This document shows, piece after piece, positions 1 through 5,932 of a stretch of 6,032 nt of DNA; position 1 is the stretch's first letter; each line of letters begins with the position of its first letter. The notes under the pieces were generated by a model. The model was not told the DNA's origin and made no database searches. It saw only the letters and a list, made by a program, of their open reading frames with translations. The stretch spans positions 1-6,032 of the forward strand of contig JAFRLD010000239.1 of NCBI GenBank assembly GCA_017431395.1, read 5' to 3'. This stretch comes from Bacillota bacterium (GTDB lineage Bacteria > Bacillota > Clostridia > Peptostreptococcales > Anaerovoracaceae). The position numbers and the translations under genes were made by a program.

Positions 1-717
1 AACGCCCAGTTCTTTTCTTCCGGCATTCAGGATGGTGTTGAATGTGCCGTGGACGATGCCCTGCGGTCCGATGTACATCCAGCCGCCGGCGGTCATCTGT
101 CCGTAGTTGGCGACGCCCATCTGCTCCGCGACTTCCCAGTCATCCAGATTGTCGTACATACCGATCATCATGGAGTTGGTGATGATGACACGCGGTGCTT
201 CCGGCTTGCTCGGGAAGAGTCCGAGCGGATGTCCGGATTCAACGACCAGCGTCTGCTCATCGGTCATGACCTCCAGGTATTTCTTGATCAGTCTGTACTG
301 GAGCCAGTTCTGGCAGACCTGTCCGGTCTCACCGTAGGTGACGAGCTCGTATGGATAGAGAGCGACTTCGAAGTCCAGGTTGTTATCGATCATGACCTGG
401 AACGCCTTGCCTGCCAGGCAGTTTCCCTTGTACTCGTCGATCGGTTTGCCGTAGAGACGGCCTTCCGGTCTGTAACGATACGCATATACCCGGCCATAGT
501 TCTTCAGCTCTTCCATAAATTCCGGAGCCAATGTCTCGTGCAGTTCTTCCGGCACATAACGAAGCGCGTTCTTAAGAGCGATCTTCGTCTGTGCTTTGGT
601 CAGGCGGAAGCCTCTGTCCGGAGCTCTACGGATGCCTTCCTGAAACTCGGGATATTCCGGGAGCTCGTTTCCCAGCTTGATCGTCATTGCGTTTCCAATG
701 GATTTGTTATCTAACAT
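1..717 (-). CDS. hutU: Urocanate hydratase (urocanase), N-terminal 239 residues; runs off the left edge
   Basis: Converts urocanate to 4-imidazolone-5-propionate, the second step of histidine degradation, using tightly bound NAD+ as an electrophile; cytosolic. The frame is open from the ATG at 717 to base 1 with no stop, so only the N-terminal part (239 residues) is present. The family core is clear: GETGQVCQNW (129-138), SGHPLGLFPS (161-170), APRVIITNS (174-182), then YGQMTAGGW (205-213) and IGPQGIVHGT (216-225). The N-terminal region, with RGFRLTKAQTKIALKNALRY (35-54), is longer than in Bacillus subtilis HutU, where from memory the YGQMTAG motif lies near residue 125 rather than 205. This resembles the long-form urocanases (around 670 residues), including animal UROC1. 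The start is supported by AAGGAGAA at 723-730. It lies 39 bp after the hutH stop with no terminator between, so the two are probably co-transcribed. The identification is firm; the catalytic and NAD-binding C-terminal half is not visible. Confidence 0.95.
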   Translation of the reverse strand, partial: MLDNKSIGNAMTIKLGNELPEYPEFQEGIRRAPDRGFRLTKAQTKIALKNALRYVPEELHETLAPEFMEELKNYGRVYAYRYRPEGRLYGKPIDEYKGNCLAGKAFQVMIDNNLDFEVALYPYELVTYGETGQVCQNWLQYRLIKKYLEVMTDEQTLVVESGHPLGLFPSKPEAPRVIITNSMMIGMYDNLDDWEVAEQMGVANYGQMTAGGWMYIGPQGIVHGTFNTILNAGRKELGV

Positions 718-722
718 AGTGC

Positions 723-730
723 TTCTCCTT
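723..730 (-). promoter_or_regulatory. Ribosome binding site of hutU
   Basis: AAGGAGAA on the minus strand, with its AGGAG core 7 bases before the ATG at 717. It fixes the urocanase start, which has no alternative nearby. The rest of the 39-bp hutH-hutU gap shows no hairpin or T-run. Confidence 0.8.
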
Positions 731-756
731 GTTCTGAATGATCCTTTACCGTTATT

Positions 757-2298
757 CTACTTCAGTTTCACTACTTTCTCAACAGCCTCGATGATTCCGC
801 CGTCCTTGACCATCTCGTCGAACTTCGCCAGTTCAGGCTCCATGATGATGTCCTCTTCGATCGGGTCGGAGTACTTGCGGATGTAGTCGTAAGCCGCTCT
901 TGTAGCCGGTGCCAGATTCTTGATGCCGTCCTGTCCCAGTTCTTCTCTGAGCCAGATCGCCTGTGCTGCCGCGCAAAGCTCAATGCCGATTACCTTCTGC
1001 GCGTTATCCAAAACCATAGCCGCGGTTCTTGCCGCTGTCGTTCCCATGGATACGTGGTCTTCCTGATTCGCGGATGTCGGGATCGAGTCGACGCATGCCG
1101 GATGGTCGTAGATCTTATTCTCGGAAACCATGGATGCTGCCGCATACTGGGCAATCATGAATCCGGAGCAGACGCCGCCGTACTTGGTCAGGAATGCCGG
1201 AAGTCCTTCGGAGATCGCCGGGTTGACCAGACGCTCGATTCTTCTCTCGGAAACGTTCGCCAGTTCGGAGATCGCGATCTTCAGGAAGTCGAATGCCAGC
1301 GCCATCGGCTGTCCGTGGAAGTTACCGCCGGAGATGACCTCGTCATCTTCCGCGAATACCAGCGGGTTGTCCGTAACGGCGTTGATCTCTCTTGCGACGA
1401 TGTCACGTACGTATTCTATCGCGTCTCTGGAAGCGCCGTGGATCTGCGGTGCGCATCTCTGAGAGTACGGATCCTGCACCTTCGTCGCGTGGAGCGGCTT
1501 GGCGTTCTCTGATCCGTCCAGCAGTTTCATCAGATTCTCCGCTTCCTTGATCTGTCCTCTCTGTCCGCGGATCTCGTGAACCTTGTGATCGTAAGCCTTG
1601 CGAATCGCCTGCTGCGCCTCACCTGTCAGCGCGACTGCGATATCAGCGATCTTCAGAAGCTTGAAAGCATCCCACAGAACATTGAGGCCGACTGCCGTCA
1701 TCATCTGTGTTCCGTTGTTCAGCGCCAGACCTTCCTTCGCTGCCAGCTCGACCGGCTTGATGCCTTCCTTCTTCATTGCTTCTTTCGCTTCGACGATTTT
1801 GCCCTTGTATTCGACCATGCCCAGCCCGATCAGTCCCAGCGCGATGCAGGACAGCGGAGCCAGGTCGCCGGAGGATCCGACGGAACCCTTCTCCGGAACG
1901 ATCGGATGGATTCCTGCGTTCAGCATATCCACCATGGTCTGTACGGTTGAGAACCGGATACCGGAGTAGCCTCTGCACAGGTTGTTGCATCTGAGCAGCA
2001 TCGCGGCTCTGACGTATTCCACCGGATACGCGTCTCCCATCGCACAGGTGTGGCTGATGATCAGATTCTTCTGCAATGCCGCTGTCTCTTCTTCGGAAAT
2101 CGCCACGTTCGCGAACTTGCCGAAGCCTGTCGTCAGGCCATAGATAACAGCACCTTCCTTCAGCTTCTTCTCAACGTACTCGCGGGACTGGTTCATCGCT
2201 TCTTTCGCTTCTCCTGCGATGATGACCTTCTCGCCCTCACGGCAAACCCTGATGACTTCCTCAAAAAGCAGGTCTTTACCATTAATAATAACAGCCAT
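757..2298 (-). CDS. hutH: Histidine ammonia-lyase (histidase), 513 residues, with a Ser-Ser-Gly MIO triad
   Basis: Removes ammonia from L-histidine to give trans-urocanate, the first step of histidine catabolism. It belongs to the MIO (methylidene-imidazolone) aromatic ammonia-lyase family and is cytosolic, normally a homotetramer. The length is typical for histidases. The catalytic loop YGLTTGFG places Tyr53, and ISHTC places His83, both at the same numbers as in Pseudomonas putida HutH. The cofactor-forming segment is GSVGSSGDLAPLS (138-150), so the cyclising triad is Ser142-Ser143-Gly144 rather than the usual Ala-Ser-Gly. Other signatures are NNGTQ (194-198), QDPYSQR (275-281), GGNFHGQP (324-331) and NQEDHVSMG (411-419); the QEDHVSMG form favours histidase over phenylalanine or tyrosine lyases. 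The ATG at 2298 is preceded by an excellent AAGGAGGAGG. hutU follows after 39 bp. Histidase is strongly favoured by motifs and by the hutU neighbour; action on another aromatic amino acid is unlikely but not excluded by sequence alone. Confidence 0.96.
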   Translation of the reverse strand: MAVIINGKDLLFEEVIRVCREGEKVIIAGEAKEAMNQSREYVEKKLKEGAVIYGLTTGFGKFANVAISEEETAALQKNLIISHTCAMGDAYPVEYVRAAMLLRCNNLCRGYSGIRFSTVQTMVDMLNAGIHPIVPEKGSVGSSGDLAPLSCIALGLIGLGMVEYKGKIVEAKEAMKKEGIKPVELAAKEGLALNNGTQMMTAVGLNVLWDAFKLLKIADIAVALTGEAQQAIRKAYDHKVHEIRGQRGQIKEAENLMKLLDGSENAKPLHATKVQDPYSQRCAPQIHGASRDAIEYVRDIVAREINAVTDNPLVFAEDDEVISGGNFHGQPMALAFDFLKIAISELANVSERRIERLVNPAISEGLPAFLTKYGGVCSGFMIAQYAAASMVSENKIYDHPACVDSIPTSANQEDHVSMGTTAARTAAMVLDNAQKVIGIELCAAAQAIWLREELGQDGIKNLAPATRAAYDYIRKYSDPIEEDIIMEPELAKFDEMVKDGGIIEAVEKVVKLK

Positions 2299-2302
2299 AA
2301 TT

Positions 2303-2312
2303 CCTCCTCCTT
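2303..2312 (-). promoter_or_regulatory. Strong ribosome binding site of hutH
   Basis: AAGGAGGAGG on the minus strand, with the AGGAGG core 7 bases before the hutH ATG. It is close to a perfect match to the anti-Shine-Dalgarno sequence, predicting high translation, and it fixes the start at 2298. Confidence 0.85.
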
Positions 2313-2357
2313 ACCTTACTTATACCATTTTCATGGGTTTTCGTTCTTTTTCTATCC

Positions 2358-2399
2358 GGCTCCTCAGGGAACCTCCAGGGGCTTATAATCGCTCCCCGG
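2358..2399 (-). other. Two adjacent hairpins in the hutH leader
   Basis: On the minus strand, CCGGGG (2399-2394) can pair with CCCC-T-GG (2381-2375) across a 12-base loop with one bulged base. GGTTCC (2373-2368) pairs with GGAGCC (2363-2358) around a CTGA loop, including one G-U pair. Neither is followed by a T-run, so neither is an intrinsic terminator. They lie in the predicted 5' untranslated region of hutH. A regulatory role is an inference; short GC-rich stems can arise by chance. Confidence 0.35.
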
Positions 2400-2422
2400 C
2401 AAAACGCTTCTTTTGCAGTTTA

Positions 2423-2451
2423 ATTGTATCAAATATCCTGTACAATGACTA
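2423..2451 (-). promoter_or_regulatory. Candidate sigma-A promoter of hutHU
   Basis: On the minus strand, TAGTCA at 2446-2451 (4 of 6 to TTGACA) is followed, after a 17-base spacer, by TACAAT at 2423-2428 (5 of 6 to TATAAT). Transcription would start near 2416, giving a leader of about 118 bases before the hutH ATG. This is the best-spaced pair I found in the gap, but it is a visual match only. A consensus TTGACA also occurs at 2531-2536 but has no good partner downstream. Confidence 0.4.
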
Positions 2452-2506
2452 CCCTTTTACAGAATTTGGCATCTCTCTAATTCGCTAAAGCGCTGCTACG
2501 AACAAG

Positions 2507-2545
2507 TGGTAATGCTATATCATTTCGCATTGTCAAATATTACCA
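2507..2545. repeat. Operator-like inverted repeat upstream of hutH
   Basis: TGGTAAT at 2507-2513 and ATTACCA at 2539-2545 are perfect 7-base inverted arms separated by 25 bases. A second, inner pair, AATGC at 2511-2515 and GCATT at 2527-2531, overlaps it with a different centre. The region also holds TTGACA on the minus strand (2531-2536). The placement, upstream of the candidate hut promoter, fits a regulator binding site. The regulator is unknown. Confidence 0.35.
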
Positions 2546-2560
2546 TTCGTTTTTGTCCAC

Positions 2561-2594
2561 AAAAATCTCCGGAGCATTAATTCGCTCCGGAGAT
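2561..2594 (-). terminator. Intrinsic terminator of the modABC-moaC unit
   Basis: A perfect 11-base inverted repeat (2565-2575 and 2584-2594; arms ATCTCCGGAGC and GCTCCGGAGAT) with an 8-base loop. On the minus strand the stem runs straight into a five-base T-run (2565-2561). It lies about 70 bases after the moaC stop and points in the direction of moaC transcription. The plus strand has no T-run after the stem, so it acts for the minus strand only. It separates the mod-moaC unit from hut. Confidence 0.85.
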
Positions 2595-2666
2595 AACGAG
2601 AGTCGTTATTGCAGTGTTTCTCAGTTATTCCTGAATTCTTCAGCTTTCAGAGTCTGCCTATCCGTC

Positions 2667-3137
2667 TCAGAACCGAAACTCCCCGCTCTTGCCCCCGGAC
2701 TTTTCGACCAGATGGATCTCACGGATGACCATGCGCTTATCGATGGCCTTGCACATATCATAGATGGTGAGCAGAGCCACTGAGACCCCGGTCAGGGCCT
2801 CCATCTCCACGCCGGTCTTCCCCTCGGTCACCGCCCGGCAGATGGCCTTGATCTCGCAGGCCTCCTCATCGACTTCGAAAGTCACCGCCGCATTGGTCAG
2901 AGACAGCGGATGGCACATCGGGATCAGATCGGACGTCCGCTTCGTGCCCATGATCCCGGCTACCTGCGCGACCGTCATCACATCTCCCTTCTTGACCTTG
3001 TGCCCCAGGACAGCATCCATGACCTCCCGGCTCACCGCGATCGTTCCTTCTGCGATCGCGACCCGGTGGGTCACATCCTTGCCGGACACATCGACCATAT
3101 ACGCGTTTCCTTTGTCATCAAAATGTGTGAACTCCAT
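2667..3137 (-). CDS. moaC: Cyclic pyranopterin monophosphate synthase (molybdenum cofactor biosynthesis), 156 residues
   Basis: Acts after the radical-SAM enzyme MoaA: it turns the 3',8-cyclo-GTP intermediate into cyclic pyranopterin monophosphate, the first stable pterin of molybdenum cofactor synthesis. Cytosolic, normally a hexamer of dimers. The whole single-domain family is present: [15 protein letters not shown] (4-18), [19 protein letters not shown] (50-68), [12 protein letters not shown] (70-81), [19 protein letters not shown] (106-124), then [10 protein letters not shown] (125-134) and KSGGKSGEF (146-154). The conserved Asp127 and Lys130 in the IYDMCK motif correspond to E. coli Asp128 and Lys131, and His76 lies in the CHPL loop. 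The length is close to E. coli MoaC (about 161). I place the start at the ATG at 3137 because AGGAG lies 5 bases before it and homologues begin here; the GTG at 3152 would put that ribosome binding site inside the gene. It follows modC by 35 bp and is the last gene of the unit. Confidence 0.96.
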   Translation of the reverse strand: MEFTHFDDKGNAYMVDVSGKDVTHRVAIAEGTIAVSREVMDAVLGHKVKKGDVMTVAQVAGIMGTKRTSDLIPMCHPLSLTNAAVTFEVDEEACEIKAICRAVTEGKTGVEMEALTGVSVALLTIYDMCKAIDKRMVIREIHLVEKSGGKSGEFRF

Positions 3138-3142
3138 ACCTT

Positions 3143-3147
3143 CTCCT
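3143..3147 (-). promoter_or_regulatory. Ribosome binding site that decides the moaC start
   Basis: AGGAG (within GAGAGGAGAAGG) on the minus strand, 5 bases before the ATG at 3137. It argues for that ATG over the in-frame GTG at 3152, which lies on the far side of it and would add five residues (M-R-G-E-G) not seen in homologues. Confidence 0.8.
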
Positions 3148-3172
3148 CTCACTCATGCAAAAGCTGGTCACC

Positions 3173-4288
3173 TCAGTCCCTAAGAAGCAGGACCGCCTCT
3201 TCTTTTAACTGCAGCCAGTCCGGCGCAGGACTCGCATCCAGCCGGCGGCGCTCCTCTTCCTGTACGAACCAGCAGATCGTCTCGGGCTCTTCGGCCGTTC
3301 CGCTCCCCGGCCCGGCTATGCCAGCCGCGGTCTCCCCGGCCGGTGCGATATAATACCGGCGCTCGAAGGGAAGCTCGTCCACTCCCGACAAACGGAATGG
3401 AATACAGTTCTCCCGGCGCTCTCCCCAGACCGGCTCGAAAAAATGGGCCCGGTAGCCAATCGCCGTGATCTCCTCGGGGATCTCCCGGCGAAGATGCAGG
3501 TCGATGCCCCAATCCGTCAGCCTTAAGGTATGGGCGTCCAGCCTTCGGGCGGCCGAGAAATTCTTGCACCCGGTCATTTTCGCAACGGGCTTCGTATGCG
3601 GATGATCGAACAGCACCTGTGTCTTGCCCCGGGCCAGGATCCGTCCCTGTTCCATGATCAGCAGTTCCTCACTGAACCGGTAGATCTCGTCCCGGCTGTG
3701 GGATACCAGGATGACCTGCCCCTGATACCCTTCGAGCATCGAGATCAACTCATGCTGCAGCCGTTCCTTCAAATGCTGGTCCAGCGCGGAGAACGGCTCA
3801 TCGAGCATGATCAGGTCCGGCTGATACGCCATGATCCTGGCCAGTGCCACCCTCTGCTGCTGCCCTCCGGAGAGCTGTCCCGGCAGATGGTCCTCCAGAC
3901 CCTGCAGGCGGAACCGGCTGATCATTTCCCGGACCCGCTCATCCCTCTGCGCTGCGGGAAGCCTCAGTCCGGCTGCGATGTTCTGGGCGACGGTCATCGT
4001 CGGGAACAAAGCATAGTTCTGGAACATATATCCCACGTTTCGTTTCTGCGGTTTCAGATTGATCTTTTTCGCAGAATCGTACAGAACATGGTTTGACGCA
4101 GGATCATCGCCGGTCCCGATCACGATCCGTCCGCGGTCCGGCTGCTCGATGCCTGCGATGCTTTTTAGCGTCATGCTCTTGCCGCAACCGGAGGGGCCCA
4201 GGATCCCTATGCGTCTGACGTTGCTTGAAAACGATATGTCGAGCTGGAAGTCCCCGAGTTTTTTCTGGATATCAACGAGAAACCCCAT
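3173..4288 (-). CDS. modC: Molybdate ABC transporter ATP-binding protein, 371 residues
   Basis: The ATPase of the ModABC importer; two copies on the inner face of the membrane drive molybdate uptake through ModB. All nucleotide-binding motifs are intact: Walker A GPSGCGKS (31-38), Q-loop Gln90 in MFQNYALFP, signature LSGGQQQR (139-146), Walker B LIMLDEP (159-165), D-loop SALD (167-170) and switch His197 in VSHSRDE. After about residue 240 comes a C-terminal half of some 130 residues. AIGYRAHFFEPV (276-287) resembles the TOBE-like regulatory segment of Gram-positive ModC proteins, and an Ala/Gly/Glu-rich stretch (317-336) looks like a flexible insertion. The ATG at 4288 is separated from the modB stop by one base and has no good ribosome binding site, so translation is probably coupled to modB. 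By ATPase domain alone it could serve another CysA/PotA-type importer; ModA and ModB next door decide for molybdate or tungstate. Confidence 0.92.
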   Translation of the reverse strand: MGFLVDIQKKLGDFQLDISFSSNVRRIGILGPSGCGKSMTLKSIAGIEQPDRGRIVIGTGDDPASNHVLYDSAKKINLKPQKRNVGYMFQNYALFPTMTVAQNIAAGLRLPAAQRDERVREMISRFRLQGLEDHLPGQLSGGQQQRVALARIMAYQPDLIMLDEPFSALDQHLKERLQHELISMLEGYQGQVILVSHSRDEIYRFSEELLIMEQGRILARGKTQVLFDHPHTKPVAKMTGCKNFSAARRLDAHTLRLTDWGIDLHLRREIPEEITAIGYRAHFFEPVWGERRENCIPFRLSGVDELPFERRYYIAPAGETAAGIAGPGSGTAEEPETICWFVQEEERRRLDASPAPDWLQLKEEAVLLLRD

Positions 4289-4289
4289 G

Positions 4290-4985
4290 CTACCACCGTT
4301 TGATATTCTTCATGTTCCGTCCGGTCAGCAGATTGACCAGGAAGATGATAAGGAACGCGATCAGCAGGACCACGACGACCCAGAATCCAGCCGTCACATA
4401 GTCCCCGTCCTGGATGACCATAGCGATCCGCTGTGACACCGTCCCGGTCTTGCCCGGGATGTTGCCGGCCAGCATCGAAGTGGCACCGTATTCCCCCATC
4501 GCCCGTGCGAAAGTCAGGATCGTGCCGGAAGCGATCCCCGGCCCCGCGGTCGGGACCACGATGCGCCAGAAAATACTTGTCTCCGACATGCCCAGCGTCC
4601 GCCCGGCATACACCAGATTCGCGTCGATCTGCTCGAAAGCGGCTCTCGCGTTCCTGTACATGAGCGGGAAAGCGATCACCGTCGCCGCGAGGATACAGCC
4701 GAGCCAGGTCTGCACGACCTGGATGTCCAGCTGCTGGTCGAGAAAGATCCCGATCGGCCGCCGGCGGGAAAAGATCAAAAGCAGGATGAAGCCTGCCACT
4801 GTCGGCGGCAGCACCATCGGCAGCGTCAGGATCCCGTCCACGACCGCTTTGACCTTATATGACAGTTTCACGACCTTCCGGGCTGCATATAGTCCAATGA
4901 AAAATGAGATGATCGTTGCAACGACACCTGTTTTCAGGGATATGATCAGCGGACTCCAGTCCAGGCTTTCGAGAAATTCTGCCAT
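4290..4985 (-). CDS. modB: Molybdate ABC transporter permease, 231 residues
   Basis: The membrane channel of the ModABC importer, working as a homodimer. About five or six hydrophobic segments are visible, roughly at residues 12-33, 51-72, 93-111, 143-160 and 198-220. The family core includes LTLPMVLPPTVAGF (53-66), then DANLVYAGRTLGMSETSIFW (121-140), which is the cytoplasmic EAA-type loop that docks to ModC. VVPTAGPGIASG (143-154) and FARAMGEYGATSMLAGNIPG (159-178) follow; FARAMGEYGA is typical of molybdate and sulfate permeases. The length matches E. coli ModB (about 229). I start at the ATG at 4985, which has AAAGGAG 5 bases upstream. A longer frame from the ATG at 5024 would read through a hairpin and that ribosome binding site. 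It lies 43 bp after modA and one base before modC. Confidence 0.95.
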   Translation of the reverse strand: MAEFLESLDWSPLIISLKTGVVATIISFFIGLYAARKVVKLSYKVKAVVDGILTLPMVLPPTVAGFILLLIFSRRRPIGIFLDQQLDIQVVQTWLGCILAATVIAFPLMYRNARAAFEQIDANLVYAGRTLGMSETSIFWRIVVPTAGPGIASGTILTFARAMGEYGATSMLAGNIPGKTGTVSQRIAMVIQDGDYVTAGFWVVVVLLIAFLIIFLVNLLTGRNMKNIKRW

Positions 4986-4990
4986 CGATT

Positions 4991-4997
4991 CTCCTTT
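4991..4997 (-). promoter_or_regulatory. Ribosome binding site that decides the modB start
   Basis: AAAGGAG on the minus strand, 5 bases before the ATG at 4985. It sits directly after the modA-modB hairpin and rules out the ATG at 5024, which would add 13 residues encoded mostly by the hairpin. Confidence 0.8.
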
Positions 4998-5000
4998 GGT

Positions 5001-5022
5001 GGAAGGGGGCAAAGCCCCCTCC
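5001..5022 (-). other. GC-rich hairpin between modA and modB
   Basis: On the minus strand GGAGGGGGC pairs with GCCCCCTTCC around a TTT loop. The six innermost pairs are all G-C, then follow A-T, a G-U pair and a last G-C. It starts 6 bases after the modA stop and ends just before the modB ribosome binding site. No T-run follows, so it is not a standard terminator. The likely role is to protect the 3' end of a processed modA message or to lower expression of modB and modC relative to modA; this is inference from position. Confidence 0.65.
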
Positions 5023-5028
5023 ATTTCA

Positions 5029-5898
5029 TTATTTCACATTCGTATCAAAGAGATGCGTGTCGTACAGGGCCTTGGCATTGTCATCGGTGAAGTAAGCGAG
5101 TACCGCTGCAGCTGCTTCGGTCTCCGCTTCATCCGCATCCTGGTTCACGATCTGGGCGATCGGGTAGATGATGTCCCCGGTCACGTCATACGGAACGGTC
5201 TCCAGGATCTCAACGTCTTTCTCATGTCCATAGGTATCGGACAGATATACTGTGCCTACCTCACAGGAGCCTTCCTGTACCGCGGTCAGGACCTTGCTGA
5301 CATTACCCTGCTCGCTGATCTCTACTCCACCCAGTGCCTCGGACACTTCCTGTGTCGTGATGGCTGCCGGATCCTCAGCCTCCTCCAGGATGCCCAGGTT
5401 CATCAGGGCCTGCCGGGTGTACTTGCCGACCGGCACGCTGCCGTCCGCCAGCGCTATGCTCTTGGCGTCTTTGAGGTTCTCGAGGCCGGTGACCGCTGTA
5501 CCGCTGTCCGGATAGGTGATGACGACCAGCTGATTGTTCAACACATTGGTCCTGGTTCCATCCACGACCAGACCTTCCCCCTCGAGCTCGTCCATCTGCT
5601 TCTGCGCCGCGCTGAAGAAGACATCGCACGGAGCCCCTTCCTTGATCTGCTCCATCAGGGTGCCGGAGCTGTCGCAGTTGAGCACGATGTCGATGTCCGG
5701 ATTCGCTTCTTCGAAGCTTGCTTCCAGCTCCTCCAGAGAGGATTGCATGCTCGCCGCCGCGAAGACCAGGACTTCCGTCTTCTCCGCACTCGCCGCGCTG
5801 TCGTCCGTTCCCGCCTCATCCGTGCCGGAACTTCCGCAGCCCGCGAATACGAACGCCATAGCGACTGCCAGCAATGCGATCAATACTTTCCTGTTCAT
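5029..5898 (-). CDS. modA: Molybdate-binding lipoprotein of the ModABC importer, 289 residues
   Basis: The extracellular solute receptor that captures molybdate (or tungstate) and delivers it to ModB. Residues 1-20 form a signal peptide (MNRK, then a hydrophobic stretch) ending in the lipobox FAGC, with Cys21 the expected lipid-anchored residue. A Ser/Asp/Glu-rich linker (22-40) follows. The mature domain shows ModA landmarks: FAAASM (46-51), CDSSGTLMEQIKEGAPCDVFFSA split as CDSSGTL (75-81) and GAPCDVFFSA (88-97), GSVPVGKYTRQAL (153-165), NVSKVLTAVQEG (199-210), and CEVGTVYLSDTY (212-223). Ser50 and Ser79 are candidate ligand residues by position. Length is above E. coli ModA (about 257), as expected for the lipoprotein form. 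I choose the ATG at 5898 because it begins a proper signal peptide and follows AAGGAAGG; the frame stays open further upstream, to 6009, but those residues look like intergenic DNA. It heads the modABC-moaC unit. Confidence 0.95.
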   Translation of the reverse strand: MNRKVLIALLAVAMAFVFAGCGSSGTDEAGTDDSAASAEKTEVLVFAAASMQSSLEELEASFEEANPDIDIVLNCDSSGTLMEQIKEGAPCDVFFSAAQKQMDELEGEGLVVDGTRTNVLNNQLVVITYPDSGTAVTGLENLKDAKSIALADGSVPVGKYTRQALMNLGILEEAEDPAAITTQEVSEALGGVEISEQGNVSKVLTAVQEGSCEVGTVYLSDTYGHEKDVEILETVPYDVTGDIIYPIAQIVNQDADEAETEAAAAVLAYFTDDNAKALYDTHLFDTNVK

Positions 5899-5904
5899 AA
5901 AAAA

Positions 5905-5912
5905 CCTTCCTT
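5905..5912 (-). promoter_or_regulatory. Ribosome binding site that decides the modA start
   Basis: AAGGAAGG on the minus strand, 6 bases before the ATG at 5898. Together with the signal peptide that begins there, it sets the start and rejects in-frame candidates further upstream. Confidence 0.75.
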
Positions 5913-5932
5913 TCTTCCTTAGCGATTGTGAC

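Larger units (their letters stand above)
2299..2666. other. Non-coding gap between the mod-moaC and hut units
   Basis: 368 bp with no credible gene on either strand, visibly AT-richer than the flanking coding DNA. Read on the minus strand it contains, in order, a short moaC 3' tail, the intrinsic terminator at 2594-2561, an operator-like inverted repeat (2507-2545), a candidate sigma-A promoter (2423-2451), two small hairpins (2358-2399) and the hutH ribosome binding site. It is therefore best read as the terminator of one operon followed by the control region of the next. Confidence 0.75.

Noticed and set aside
49..714. A 221-codon open frame on the plus strand
   Set aside because: It is the antisense of urocanase, whose minus-strand reading gives strong family motifs; no family resemblance in the plus reading.
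2483..2492. Short dyad CGCT-AA-AGCG
   Set aside because: Arms of four bases with a two-base centre are expected by chance and cannot form a useful hairpin.
2514..2536. Promoter using the consensus TTGACA at 2531-2536 on the minus strand
   Set aside because: The hexamers 15 to 18 bases downstream (such as CATTAC or ATTACC) match TATAAT poorly, so it is noted only as part of the inverted repeat region.
2299..2666. T-box, riboswitch or small RNA in the intergenic gap
   Set aside because: No T-box core (TGGNACCGCG), no terminator directly before hutH, and no conserved aptamer sequence I recognise.
3530..4096. A 188-codon open frame on the plus strand
   Set aside because: It is antisense to the ATPase motifs of modC and has no independent support.
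4986..5024. N-terminal extension of modB by 13 residues
   Set aside because: It would be encoded by the intergenic hairpin and the modB ribosome binding site, and homologues start at the MAEF methionine.
4414..5922. A 502-codon open frame on the plus strand across modA and modB
   Set aside because: It lies entirely opposite two well-identified genes, has no ribosome binding site or recognisable domain, and its residues are rich in the Arg/His/Asp mix expected from the reverse of GC-rich coding DNA.
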